Positions 39,673-49,174 of a DNA stretch of 64,000 nt are shown here, piece by piece (within the stretch, counting starts at the first letter, position 1; every line of letters begins with the position of its first letter). The DNA lies in NCBI GenBank assembly GCA_947501115.1, contig CANMVX010000012.1:39788-103787 (forward strand), given 5' to 3'. The position numbers and the translations under genes were made by a program. Under the pieces are notes generated by a model. The model had not been told where the DNA came from. It worked only from the letters and a program-made list of their open reading frames with translations, and did no database searches. This stretch comes from Haliscomenobacteraceae bacterium. Lineage in GTDB: Bacteria; Bacteroidota; Bacteroidia; Chitinophagales; Saprospiraceae.

Positions 39673-41109
39673 ATGAATTCCATTCACCCTACCAAGGACT
39701 TTTCGGACTTGTTATCACTCCAACCCGGAGACCGATCTCAACTCATAAAAAAAGTCACTGACTATTACTTACAATTTTTAGATGGTTTACCCGAGGGGAA
39801 AGCCTATTTAGGGGACGAAGATGCTGGAAAAGCATTAGCGTCCATGCCATTTCAGGAAAACCCTTATCCAATAGACCAGATTTTCGATGTTTTTCATCAA
39901 TCAGTTACTGAAAATGGAATTAATCCATGCAGTGGCAAACACTTTGGCTATGTTCCAGGTGGAGGCATTGAAACGGCAGCTTGGGGAGATTTTTTAGGTG
40001 CCCTTACTAACCGCTACAGCGGAATAAATTTTGCAAATCCTGGTGCTGTCAGGATGGAAAACCAGGTAATATCCTGGATGTGTAAATTAGTCGGATATGG
40101 TCAACGAAGCCATGGAAGTTTACTTTCCGGAGGATCTATTGCCAATCTTACCGGAATTATTGCTGCAAGGGATCATAAAGAGCTTAAAGCCAGAGACTTT
40201 GAAAGAGCTGTCATCTATTTAACAGATGAAACGCATCACTGCGTACAAAAGGCATTGCGCTTAGCTGGCATGGGGGAATCAGTCATCCGTTATGTTCCGA
40301 TGGATGAACAATTCAGTATGCAACCGGAGGCTTTGGAGGCCATTATAAAGGAGGACCAGCGTCTTGGCTTGATACCTTTTCTTCTTATTGGCTCTGCCGG
40401 AACGACAAACACGGGGGCTATTGATCCATTGGACAGACTGGCAGACATAGCTTCTAATCATCAAATATGGTTTCATGTGGATGCAGCCTACGGTGGATTT
40501 TTCCTTTTAGTTGACGAGTTAAGAAGTAAGTTTAAAGGGATTGAAAAAGCAGATTCCATTGTTATGGATCCACATAAAAGCCTGTTTATGCCTTATGGTT
40601 CAGGCGTGATTTTAGTTCGGAATGCAGAACACCTTTTTAAGTCAAATTACTACACTGCGGCGTATTTACAAGACGATATGGAAGGGCAGGATGAACGTTC
40701 ACCTGCTGATTACTCGCCAGAATTAACCAGACATTTCCGGGGAATGCGGCTTTGGTTTTCCCTGTCCATGCTGGGAATTTCTCCTTTTCGACAGATTTTA
40801 GCAGAAAAAATTGATTTAAGCCATTATTTTTATGGTGAAATTCAAAACGCTGGATTTGAAGTAGGCCCATTTCCCGCATTAAGTATCTCGCTTTTCAGGT
40901 ATGTTCCAAAGGAAGGCGATGCCAATGAAGCCAACACCAAACTATTGGCATTGATACATGCAGATGGTCATATTTTTGTATCTTCAACCACTATTCTAGG
41001 CGTTTTATGGATTAGAATGGCTATTTTAGTTTTTCGGGCTCATCATAAAGAGGTAGATTTTGCCATAAAAACCATGGAAAAACTAAAAAACAGTATGAAT
41101 ATTCATTGA
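39673..41109 (+). CDS. group II pyridoxal-phosphate decarboxylase
   Basis: 478 residues. The PLP fold has SGGSIANLTGIIAARDHKEL, TDETHHCVQKALRLAGMG with the ring-stacking His, IGSAGTTNTGAIDPL, HVDAAYGGFF with the Asp that binds the pyridine nitrogen, and the Schiff-base Lys in MDPHKSLFMPYGSG. Family members decarboxylate aromatic amino acids, glutamate, or diaminobutyrate; this one cannot be assigned to one substrate. The start ATG at 39673 overlaps the stop of a four-codon mini-ORF (39662-39676). It runs divergently from the beta-mannosidase. Confidence 0.9.
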   Translation: MNSIHPTKDFSDLLSLQPGDRSQLIKKVTDYYLQFLDGLPEGKAYLGDEDAGKALASMPFQENPYPIDQIFDVFHQSVTENGINPCSGKHFGYVPGGGIETAAWGDFLGALTNRYSGINFANPGAVRMENQVISWMCKLVGYGQRSHGSLLSGGSIANLTGIIAARDHKELKARDFERAVIYLTDETHHCVQKALRLAGMGESVIRYVPMDEQFSMQPEALEAIIKEDQRLGLIPFLLIGSAGTTNTGAIDPLDRLADIASNHQIWFHVDAAYGGFFLLVDELRSKFKGIEKADSIVMDPHKSLFMPYGSGVILVRNAEHLFKSNYYTAAYLQDDMEGQDERSPADYSPELTRHFRGMRLWFSLSMLGISPFRQILAEKIDLSHYFYGEIQNAGFEVGPFPALSISLFRYVPKEGDANEANTKLLALIHADGHIFVSSTTILGVLWIRMAILVFRAHHKEVDFAIKTMEKLKNSMNIH

Positions 41110-41224
41110 CTTTGGTAATAATTAAATCGAAAGTATTACTTTTAACTATCTAAGTGATTTGTTTTACCGAGTCATTCAACTTTTTACGTTTCAACGATTT
41201 TAACTAATCAAACATTTATTCAGC

Positions 41225-44200
41225 ATGAAGTTTATTTTACCATTCATTTTAGCTTTTGCCTTAGGGACACAACTATCAGGGCAAAACATCAATGTTTCAG
41301 GGAAGGTAGTATCAAGTATGGATGACGAGCCCTTAATAGGCGTTAACGTTATCATCAAGGGAACTTCCATTGGAACCACCACAGATTTAGAGGGTAATTA
41401 TACCTTAGCCAATGCACCTGCGAATGGTACTTTGGAGTTTAGTTATGTGGGATTCGAAAAATTAGAAGCCGCAATCAACGGTCAATTAATCATCAATGTC
41501 AGCCTGGATGCAGGAAGGACACTTGATGAGGTGGTCGTTACCTCTTTCGGTATAGCGAAAGAGAAAAAGGTACTCGGCTATGGATCACAAAAAGTAACGG
41601 CAGAGGTACTTATGCAGTCCAGCCAACCTAACGTTGTGAATGCACTGCAAGGAAAAGTAGCGGGTGTTACTATTAATAGTGCCGGCGGTTCTCCAGGTGC
41701 TGGTGCAAATATCAACATTAGAGGTATCAACTCCATAAGTGGAAGTAATGATAATCAGCCTTTATTTGTAGTTGACGGCATCATTATTAGCAATGCTACC
41801 AATGCAGGAAATGTACTTCCATCTGTTGGAACAAACGCGGTTAATAACAATGAGCAATTCATGAACACGAACCGTGCGGCTGATATAAACAATGATGACA
41901 TTGAAAGTATCAACATATTAAAAGGTGCGGCGGCTACTGCGTTATATGGTCAAAGAGCGTCCAACGGTGCGGTAATCATTACCACAAAAAAAGGAAAGGC
42001 TGGAAAAACGGCTATCAATTATTCCACCAGTTATGGTGTACAGGAAGTAGATAAAGTACCTTTACTTCAAGAGGTTTATTCGCACGGAATCAATGGATTA
42101 GCCAGAACAGGGTCTATTCCTGTTTTCCAGCAATATGGGCCTCCTTCGCTACCTGGCGACCCTTTTTATCAGCATTTCAGAGATTTTTTCAGACAGGGAA
42201 CTACCGCAAATCATTCCCTTAGTTTTTCAGGTGGTTCTGATAAAACCAGTTTCTTAACCTCCGCCTCTTTCTTTAACAATGAGGGTATAACTTATAATAC
42301 TAGTTTCCAGAGGGTTACTGCTAAATTATCGGCTACTCATCAAATGTCTGATAAATTAAGTGTTGGCGGACAGATAAATTATGCTAACTCAAAAGGCGTT
42401 AATCCAGCGTCTGGTGATAAATCAATCTATAGTTCTCTCTCCTACTGGTCGCCTTCTTTTGATGTAAATGATTACCTTAAGGCAGATGGCACACAAAAGA
42501 ATATCACGGCGGGAACTATTGATAATCCGAGGTATATGGCTGAAACCAGTCCTTTAAATACCGATGTTAACAGAGTTTATGGAGATATGAATCTGAATTA
42601 TAAATTTAATTCATGGTTATCAGCACGCTATCAAATTACAGCAGATTATTATAATGACAGACGTTCAAGGATTGTTCCACCAGATTTAGATTTAGGTACG
42701 CAGGTTCGTGGATTTATTACCGAGGAGACCATTAATTCAATGGAACTTAACTCCAACTTTATAGTAACGGCAAATCACAAATTCAATGAAGATTTAGGCA
42801 TAAATGTTACCGTTGGTAATACTATCACTGATATTAAGGGCGAAAACTTAGGTGCTCGTGGTGAAGGATTCATAGCACCAGGTTTTTACAACATTTTAAA
42901 TACATCTAACGCTTTTATCCGTAAATCTAATTCCTTAAGAAGAATTGTTGGGGTATTTGCGGACGCGAGAATTGACTATAAAGATTATTTATATCTCAAC
43001 TTCACAGGTAGAAATGACTGGTCATCTACCTTACCTGCCGATAACAGATCTTTCTTCTACCCATCGGCGAGTCTTTCTTACATAGTAAGTAATACCTTAT
43101 TAAAAGATAATGCTTTCTTCAGTTTCATGAAACTTAGAGGGTCTGTTGCTCAGGTAGGTAAAGATGCCTCTCCATATCAGATTGGCACTTATTTTGCACC
43201 GGTACCTGGCTTTCCTTTTGGCACGACGGGTGGCTTTAGAAGAGACCTTGACATAGGTAACTTCAATTTGTTGCCAGAACTTACCACTGAATCAGAAGTA
43301 GGTATTGAGGCGAATTTCCTAAATAATTTGATCTCTTTAGAAGCGAACTATTTTGTAAGAAATAGTAAAAATCAAATTATCGATGTGCCCATCAGTAACG
43401 TAACAGGCTTTTCCAGATATACTACCAATGCAGGTTTAATTGTAAACAAAGGCGTTGAGGTTCTTCTTGGTTTCAGCCCGTTAAAAGGAAAATTCCGCTG
43501 GGACATTGACGTTAACTGGACAAGAATACGCAACACTGTTGTATCTATGCCAGAAAATCTAAAGGAAATTACCTTTTATGACCAGGGAAGATCTGCTTTA
43601 AGAATCGTAGAAGGAGGTTCCATGGGTGACATGTATGCTTACGATTGGCGAAGAAATGAAAAAGGGGAAGTTTTGATAGGTACCAATGGTTTACCTACAT
43701 TAGATCAAAGTAAGTATATCAAACTTGGAAATGCTCTTCCGGATTGGTTTGGTGGTTTAAACAATACTTTTTCTTACAAAGGTCTGACTTTAAATGTATT
43801 ACTTGAAGTAAGACAAGGTGGAGATATGGTAGATCTTATGGAAATGAATGCACTTAGAAATGGTACTACCTTATTTACTGAAGACAGAAATGTGATGACG
43901 GTTTGGAATGGTGTTACTGCAGACGGTAAAGCGAACACCATACCTGTGATTGTCGATGAAAATACTTACCGTGCTTTTGGTATTAATGGCCATCATTCCT
44001 TCAATCTCCAGGACGCTTCATGGTTTAGAATTAGAAATATTAATCTTTCTTACAGTTTACCAAAATCTTTGTTTGGAAAAGCCATTTCATCAGCTCGTTT
44101 GGGTATTTCTGCAAGTAATGTCTTTTTATCTACTCCTTTCAGAGGATATGACCCTGAGGCGCTTGCTTTTGGTTCTGGTTCTAACCTCGTAGGGTTTACA

Positions 44201-44257
44201 GGCAGAAATACGCCTAATACGCGAAATATAAATTTCAACCTTAACATTGGATTTTAA
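41225..44257 (+). CDS. SusC/RagA-family TonB-linked outer-membrane protein
   Basis: 1010 residues. Signal peptide (about 1-19), then a carboxypeptidase-regulatory-like domain (about 22-100: VSGKVVSSMDDEPLIGVNVI), a TonB box region (LDEVVVTSFG), a plug domain (about 115-240: VNALQGKVAGVTINSAGGSP, INILKGAAATALYGQRASNG) and a 22-strand barrel ending in aromatic/hydrophobic FNLNIGF. It imports glycans or peptides with the SusD partner 32 bases downstream. No SusR, FecR or hybrid two-component gene is adjacent, so its ligand remains open. Confidence 0.96.
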   Translation: MKFILPFILAFALGTQLSGQNINVSGKVVSSMDDEPLIGVNVIIKGTSIGTTTDLEGNYTLANAPANGTLEFSYVGFEKLEAAINGQLIINVSLDAGRTLDEVVVTSFGIAKEKKVLGYGSQKVTAEVLMQSSQPNVVNALQGKVAGVTINSAGGSPGAGANINIRGINSISGSNDNQPLFVVDGIIISNATNAGNVLPSVGTNAVNNNEQFMNTNRAADINNDDIESINILKGAAATALYGQRASNGAVIITTKKGKAGKTAINYSTSYGVQEVDKVPLLQEVYSHGINGLARTGSIPVFQQYGPPSLPGDPFYQHFRDFFRQGTTANHSLSFSGGSDKTSFLTSASFFNNEGITYNTSFQRVTAKLSATHQMSDKLSVGGQINYANSKGVNPASGDKSIYSSLSYWSPSFDVNDYLKADGTQKNITAGTIDNPRYMAETSPLNTDVNRVYGDMNLNYKFNSWLSARYQITADYYNDRRSRIVPPDLDLGTQVRGFITEETINSMELNSNFIVTANHKFNEDLGINVTVGNTITDIKGENLGARGEGFIAPGFYNILNTSNAFIRKSNSLRRIVGVFADARIDYKDYLYLNFTGRNDWSSTLPADNRSFFYPSASLSYIVSNTLLKDNAFFSFMKLRGSVAQVGKDASPYQIGTYFAPVPGFPFGTTGGFRRDLDIGNFNLLPELTTESEVGIEANFLNNLISLEANYFVRNSKNQIIDVPISNVTGFSRYTTNAGLIVNKGVEVLLGFSPLKGKFRWDIDVNWTRIRNTVVSMPENLKEITFYDQGRSALRIVEGGSMGDMYAYDWRRNEKGEVLIGTNGLPTLDQSKYIKLGNALPDWFGGLNNTFSYKGLTLNVLLEVRQGGDMVDLMEMNALRNGTTLFTEDRNVMTVWNGVTADGKANTIPVIVDENTYRAFGINGHHSFNLQDASWFRIRNINLSYSLPKSLFGKAISSARLGISASNVFLSTPFRGYDPEALAFGSGSNLVGFTGRNTPNTRNINFNLNIGF

Positions 44258-44289
44258 TAAACCCATTTTGAAAACAGAAATTGATGATA

Positions 44290-45744
44290 ATGAAAAATAA
44301 ATTTTTGCAAAAAATAATTTGGTTAGCGCTTATATTGACGGTAACTAACTGTGAGAGCTACATTGGTGGTGACACTAATATTGATCCCAATAAAACAAAT
44401 GACGCAAGTTTGAATACTTTGACGCCTACCATTTTGTTTTTCTCGGCCAATTCAACGCAAAGTGCTGCGTCTATAAGCAGCTCTTATATTCAGCATATAG
44501 GTAGTTTGGTTGCTTCGGGTACTGATTCACACCTAAGAAGTACTTTTGATGGTGTTTGGGTTAATTTATATTTAAATATTATACCCAATGCGAATGCAAT
44601 GATTAAGAAAGCTAATAGCACCAACTCTCCACACTATAGTGGATTGGCTAAAGTAGTTATTGCTTATAATCTTGGTTTAGCAACGACTATTTGGGAAAAT
44701 ATTCCATATAAAAGTTCTGATAACCAATTGACAGATTTCGCTCCAAAATACGACACGCAGGAAGAGGTGTACAAGGACATTCAACGTCTTCTTAATGAAG
44801 CTATTACTGAATTAAGTGCTACTGAATCTTTATTCAAACCAGGCACTGACGATATTGTTTATAGAGGTAATATCAGCCTTTGGTTGAAAACTGCTCAAAC
44901 GCTAAAAGCAAGATACCTGCTTCATACTGCAAAGAAAACAGGTGCTGCGGCTGCTTATCCTGCCATTTTAGACGCTTTAAGCAAAGGAATAAAACTAAAT
45001 ACCGAAGACTTCCAACTGGTTTACACTGACAGAAATTTCAATCCATGGCATTCTATTGCCTTAGCAAATAATACAGGAAACTTTTCTACAACTTTTGGCG
45101 GACAGTTTATGAATCTTATGAATGGAACGGTACAGGAAGTAGTTGACCCTAGGGTTTCTCTAATTGCCTTTAAAAATGCAGCGGCTGATCCTTTATTTAA
45201 AGGAACAAATCCCGGAACAGGTGCTGGAGCAACGACCGTTTATAACGACAGAACCAATTTTTTTGGTTGGAATTTCAGTCTATTAGCTCCCCTTCAAATG
45301 GTTACCAATGCAGAAGCTAAGTTTATTGAAGCAGAGGTGAGATTATTACAAAACGGAGGAAAAGGCAATCCCGACGCTTACAATGCTTATTTAGATGGAA
45401 TTAGAGCCAATATGACTAAAATTGGTGTATCGGCTGCAAATATTACAGCATTTACATCTAACCCTAAAATTGCCGTTGGAGCGGAGAACCTAACCATTTC
45501 TCAAATCATTTCCGAGAAATACAAGGCCCTTTTTCTTAATCCTGAGGCATGGACCGATTTACGTCGCTATGATTATAGCAATACCATACTTCCAGGTTTA
45601 TCATTGCCAGCAAACCACAATCCGGATTTAAAAGGCAAGTGGATCCAGAGAGCGGCTTATCCCACCTCAGAAACATCCAGGAATTCAGCGAATGCAACAC
45701 AAAACTTTCGCGACCTTGACGTTAAGATGTGGATTTTTAATTAA
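44290..45744 (+). CDS. SusD/RagB-family nutrient-binding lipoprotein
   Basis: 484 residues from ATG 44290; an ATG two codons earlier and a TTG before it are in frame. The lipobox ends at the Cys in LTVTNCESY. The body is helical with TPR-like elements, such as AKVVIAYNLGLATTIWENIP and AQTLKARYLLHTAKKTGAAA, and a C-terminal part LFLNPEAWTDLRRYDYSN typical of the SusD-like 2 branch. It forms the lid over the SusC barrel and binds ligand. Gap to the SusC stop is about 30 bases, to the next gene 20. Confidence 0.94.
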   Translation: MKNKFLQKIIWLALILTVTNCESYIGGDTNIDPNKTNDASLNTLTPTILFFSANSTQSAASISSSYIQHIGSLVASGTDSHLRSTFDGVWVNLYLNIIPNANAMIKKANSTNSPHYSGLAKVVIAYNLGLATTIWENIPYKSSDNQLTDFAPKYDTQEEVYKDIQRLLNEAITELSATESLFKPGTDDIVYRGNISLWLKTAQTLKARYLLHTAKKTGAAAAYPAILDALSKGIKLNTEDFQLVYTDRNFNPWHSIALANNTGNFSTTFGGQFMNLMNGTVQEVVDPRVSLIAFKNAAADPLFKGTNPGTGAGATTVYNDRTNFFGWNFSLLAPLQMVTNAEAKFIEAEVRLLQNGGKGNPDAYNAYLDGIRANMTKIGVSAANITAFTSNPKIAVGAENLTISQIISEKYKALFLNPEAWTDLRRYDYSNTILPGLSLPANHNPDLKGKWIQRAAYPTSETSRNSANATQNFRDLDVKMWIFN

Positions 45745-45764
45745 TTATTAAACAGTATTGAACG

Positions 45765-46199
45765 ATGAGAATTCTTAATAATATTCTATTACTTCTGGTT
45801 ATACTTCTATCTGCCTGTCATAAGGAATATAATCCTACGAGTGATTTATTTGAAATTGTGGGTGATGTAGCCCAGGTATCTGCGCTGACCTCTCCGGTTT
45901 CCACTGCCGATGCAAATAGCACCGTAAATCTTACCATCAAGGCACATGCCTTAAATACGGACATTAAAGAGTTTAAGTTTTACCAAAGAATTGGTACATC
46001 CGGCACTTATAATTTCGTAAGGAGTGTTCCATTTGTTGCTAATTTCTCAGCAGCGGAAAGGGTGCATGTTATCACCGTTCCTTACACGGTGCCAAACGAA
46101 AAGGGAAAATCCTTTAGTTTGCAAGTGGAGGCTATTACGGCAAATAATTTGGTTTCTTTAAGAAGAACCTTAAGTCCTACAAATATTTCCATCAAATAA
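45765..46199 (+). CDS. small lipoprotein of the SusCD unit
   Basis: 144 residues. Lipobox VILLSACHKEY, then a beta-rich domain with alternating hydrophobic residues (NSTVNLTIKAHALNTDIKEF, FKFYQRIGTSGTYNFV), which looks like one immunoglobulin-like fold. I do not recognise the family. Third genes in SusCD units are often surface glycan- or cargo-binding lipoproteins (SusE/F-like), and this position suggests such a role. A strong terminator follows after 20 bases. Confidence 0.75.
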   Translation: MRILNNILLLLVILLSACHKEYNPTSDLFEIVGDVAQVSALTSPVSTADANSTVNLTIKAHALNTDIKEFKFYQRIGTSGTYNFVRSVPFVANFSAAERVHVITVPYTVPNEKGKSFSLQVEAITANNLVSLRRTLSPTNISIK

Positions 46200-46218
46200 A
46201 CAGGACATATTAACATAT

Positions 46219-46254
46219 AAAAAGCCCGGCTAATGCAGATTAACCGGGCTTTTT
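46219..46254. terminator. bidirectional terminator between SusCD unit and esterase gene
   Basis: AAAAAGCCCGG pairs with CCGGGCTTTTT around a 14-base loop. T runs follow on both strands, so it can stop transcription from the lipoprotein gene (plus) and from the esterase gene ending at 46267 (minus). Confidence 0.93.
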
Positions 46255-46266
46255 ATTTTAATTAAA

Positions 46267-47799
46267 CTATTTGACATCCAAAATTTTATGAATTTGAGGA
46301 GTCAGCGTATTTCCCCAAATCACATATCCTTCCTCATTATAGTGAAGGTTATCTTTACCGAAATATTTACCAATAGGCTGGTTTGATTCATCAAGGAAAG
46401 CATTTTTCACTGATACGGTGTGCAAAAATGGTTGCGAGGCTGAATATTCCCGAATGAGCGTATTTGTTTCCTCAATTTTATCCCAAACTTTCCATCTTCT
46501 TGGAGAAGGCGAAATTTCAATCCAAATAATGGGGATTGCTGGAAATTTTTTACGCAGGGTATGGATAATTTGCTTATAAGTTTCAAGGATCTGAACCGGT
46601 GATTTATCATTATTTGAAACAGTCAAATCATTACTTCCTGTATATAAGACTGCTGCTTTAAGGTTATGTGGAAAGGCAATACGCTCGATATAATAAGCCA
46701 TTTCTGGGATATTACTCCCACCATACCCTCTATGAATAACCAACAATGGAGCTAAATCGGCAGGCACATTTTTCCAAAGCCTTACAAAACTGCTTCCTGT
46801 TACGAGCACCGAATTTTCCGGATAGTTTATAGCATTGTTCAGACTATCAAAAACAAGGATTTCCTTTTCAAATCTTTTTATTCCTGCATTACCCGACGAT
46901 TTATTATTTTTCAACTGAGTAAATAACCAGTGAACTATTTCATTCAGGGCAGCACTTTGCTTTTCCTTTTTACTGTCCAGGGTATGTCCCGTATTAGGAA
47001 ACGGCAAATACCCTGTTGGCAAACCCAGTTTAAGTGCCCTTTCAAAAATGGGAAGGCTTCCGTATTTGAAACCATGCCACGAATAGGAAGAATCAAAGGG
47101 TACGGTCTTGTCCATTTCTCCATGAACTGAAAAAACGGGAACATCTCCTTCCTTCATAAAGGAAAGATTGGTCAATGCACCCCAACAATTTACAACGCCA
47201 TGAACCTTAGTAGAAATACTTGATTTTACCGGATCCAATAAGCCCCATTTAGAAGAAACGGAAACGGGCACTTCATATTGGTCTAAATAAGCTACACCCA
47301 ATGCCGTCATAGCCCCCGCCGAACTTCCCATGATAAAAACCTGAGCGGTATCAATTCTAAAGGCTAACGCATTTTCTTTTAAATATCTCACCGCCGCTTT
47401 TGCATCTTGAACAGCTCTGACAAAAGCTTCAAAATATGCCTCCTCACTATTTGAAGAGTCAATACCGAGTCTATAATCAATAGAGGCAGCAACATATCCT
47501 CTTTGAGCTAAGCCTGTACAAACCAATCCATTGAACGCCCCTACTTTTGTATTATTCCTGAATCCACCCCCATGAATAAAAATCATAAGCGGTCTTTTCA
47601 AGGAGGTATCCTGTTGCGGCGGCAGATAAACATCGAGCAAATGCTGCTGCATTTGACCTGAAAGTCCCACAGAACGATGATATGGAACATCAGAAAGGGT
47701 ATCAATACGTTCGTAGATGACTTCCTTATACCGTTGGGCAAAAGAATCACTTACAAAAGAGCAACTGATAAAAAAAACGAACCATTTAAACTTGCGCAT
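46267..47799 (-). CDS. two-domain esterase: alpha/beta hydrolase fused to SGNH hydrolase
   Basis: 510 residues with a signal peptide (about 1-21, cut after SFAQ). Domain 1 (about 40-295) is a carboxylesterase-type alpha/beta hydrolase with oxyanion motif HGGGF (76-80), nucleophile S160 in GSSAG, D229 in HGEMDKTVP and H272 in NTGH. Domain 2 (about 310-510) is an SGNH hydrolase with TGSSF (335-337), RGYGGSNI, N390 in YTGSND, and D483/H486 in KDNLHYNEEGY. Both sites look complete. Fusions of esterase types are known from enzymes that remove acetyl or feruloyl groups from plant polysaccharides; the substrate here is unknown. Confidence 0.88.
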   Translation of the reverse strand: MRKFKWFVFFISCSFVSDSFAQRYKEVIYERIDTLSDVPYHRSVGLSGQMQQHLLDVYLPPQQDTSLKRPLMIFIHGGGFRNNTKVGAFNGLVCTGLAQRGYVAASIDYRLGIDSSNSEEAYFEAFVRAVQDAKAAVRYLKENALAFRIDTAQVFIMGSSAGAMTALGVAYLDQYEVPVSVSSKWGLLDPVKSSISTKVHGVVNCWGALTNLSFMKEGDVPVFSVHGEMDKTVPFDSSYSWHGFKYGSLPIFERALKLGLPTGYLPFPNTGHTLDSKKEKQSAALNEIVHWLFTQLKNNKSSGNAGIKRFEKEILVFDSLNNAINYPENSVLVTGSSFVRLWKNVPADLAPLLVIHRGYGGSNIPEMAYYIERIAFPHNLKAAVLYTGSNDLTVSNNDKSPVQILETYKQIIHTLRKKFPAIPIIWIEISPSPRRWKVWDKIEETNTLIREYSASQPFLHTVSVKNAFLDESNQPIGKYFGKDNLHYNEEGYVIWGNTLTPQIHKILDVK

Positions 47800-48018
47800 A
47801 TACTTTACAATTTTTTATCAAAATAATCAATCAAATGAAATTTAAGATCATGAATTTCCTTCATTTTTCCTAATAAAACAATATAAGGGTTATTGTACTG
47901 AAAGCAAAACCAATACTGACAGATTTTTATTCAATAAATGTTTACGGCTACCCCAGTTTATTCACTCTACTTTTCATTAAAATTTAATTAGGCAATATTA
48001 GAAACCTCCATATTTAAT

Positions 48019-48036
48019 TACGAAATCGTTTTCGTA
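48019..48036. promoter_or_regulatory. candidate operator of the LacI-type regulator
   Basis: TACGAAATCGTTTTCGTA is an 18-base palindrome with a central CG and one mismatched pair, the form of LacI/CcpA-type operators. It lies 66 bases before the regulator's start codon and in the space shared with the divergent esterase gene, so it may control either or both. Confidence 0.7.
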
Positions 48037-48087
48037 CTCTTCCCCCAGAATTAACTAAATAGAAGTACCTTAACATTATAAAATGAA

Positions 48088-48093
48088 AAGGAG
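48088..48093 (+). promoter_or_regulatory. ribosome binding site AAGGAG deciding the LacI start
   Basis: AAGGAG ends 9 bases before ATG 48103, ideal spacing, but directly abuts the alternative ATG 48094. Strong Shine-Dalgarno sites are rare in this window, which makes this one stand out. Confidence 0.6.
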
Positions 48094-48102
48094 ATGGAAA
48101 AT

Positions 48103-49116
48103 ATGAATATTAAAAAATTGGCAAAGGAACTTAATCTGTCCGTTTCTACCGTTTCAAAAGCACTACACGACAGCTATGAGATAAAAGCTGAAACGAAGGA
48201 GAAAGTATTAGCATTGGCAAAACAACTTAATTATCAACCCAATCCATTTGCCAGTAGCTTAAGAAGAAATTCCAGTAAAACGATTGCGGTGGTAATACCC
48301 GAAATTGCGCATAACTTTTTTTCACTGGTCATTAATGGTATTGAATCTATAGCAGAGGAACTAAAATATCATGTACTTATTTATATAACCCATGAAATAC
48401 CGGAAAAAGAGGAACAGATTATCAGGCATTTGTTAAATGGCCGGGTAGATGGCATCCTAATATCATCTTCAGGCACTTCAAATAATAATGCGCATTATCA
48501 CGAATTGATACAAAAAGGTATTCCCTTTGTTTTTTTTGACAGAGCTAATTTTGATGTTGACGCGCCAAGGGTAACTACTGACGACTATCAGGCTGGTTTC
48601 CAGGCCACAGAGCATTTAATAAAAAGTCAGTGCAAACATTTTGCCTTTCTTTCTCTTTCCAACCAAATGTCTGCTATTAATCATCGGAAAGACGGTTTTT
48701 TAGCCGCGCTAAATCAATATCAAATCAAGCCTTCTCATGTTCATATTATTGAAGCAGGAACGGATGAAACCTTAAGTTTTCAGATTATCAGAGATTCCTT
48801 ACAACCCTTACCAGAATCATTGGGCATATTTTCATCTGTTGAAAAATTAGCCATTCAAACCTATCATATTTGCAAAGAAATCAATATAAGGATACCCAAG
48901 CAATTAAAAATCATTAGTTTTTCAAATTTGCCTACTGCCGCTTTATTAAACCCTGCCTTATCAACACTTACTCAACCCGCATTTTCTATTGGAAAAGAGG
49001 CTGCACTACTTTTATTTCAAAATATAAAGAACAAAGGTAAAATCCAACCTATTACTACCCTTCCTAATGTTGTATTAAAATCTACAATATTTATAAGGGA
49101 ATCGACAAAAATCTAA
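48103..49116 (+). CDS. LacI-family transcriptional regulator
   Basis: 337 residues from ATG 48103, chosen over ATG 48094 because of the AAGGAG site. The DNA-binding helix-turn-helix with hinge helix is at about 1-60 (IKKLAKELNLSVSTVSKALH, LNYQPNPFASSLRR). A periplasmic-binding-like ligand domain follows (TIAVVIPEIAHNFFSLVING, GRVDGILISSSG, HRKDGFLAALNQYQI). The segment before its C-terminus is normal. It probably binds the palindrome at 48019-48036 and may regulate itself and the divergent esterase. The effector is probably a sugar, but is not readable. Confidence 0.93.
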   Translation: MNIKKLAKELNLSVSTVSKALHDSYEIKAETKEKVLALAKQLNYQPNPFASSLRRNSSKTIAVVIPEIAHNFFSLVINGIESIAEELKYHVLIYITHEIPEKEEQIIRHLLNGRVDGILISSSGTSNNNAHYHELIQKGIPFVFFDRANFDVDAPRVTTDDYQAGFQATEHLIKSQCKHFAFLSLSNQMSAINHRKDGFLAALNQYQIKPSHVHIIEAGTDETLSFQIIRDSLQPLPESLGIFSSVEKLAIQTYHICKEINIRIPKQLKIISFSNLPTAALLNPALSTLTQPAFSIGKEAALLLFQNIKNKGKIQPITTLPNVVLKSTIFIRESTKI

Positions 49117-49174
49117 GAAATAAATCAAGGTGAATAAACAAAAATAAATGCCAGGTTTAGTAAATGTATTGAGC

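Noticed and set aside
41158..41192. TTTG ... TACGTTTC before susC as a promoter
   Set aside because: Spacing is 23 bases and the -7 box ends in C, so both features are off consensus.
41180..41205. AAATCGTT-like similarity (minus strand) before susC to the LacI operator
   Set aside because: Only one half-site matches and there is no palindrome.
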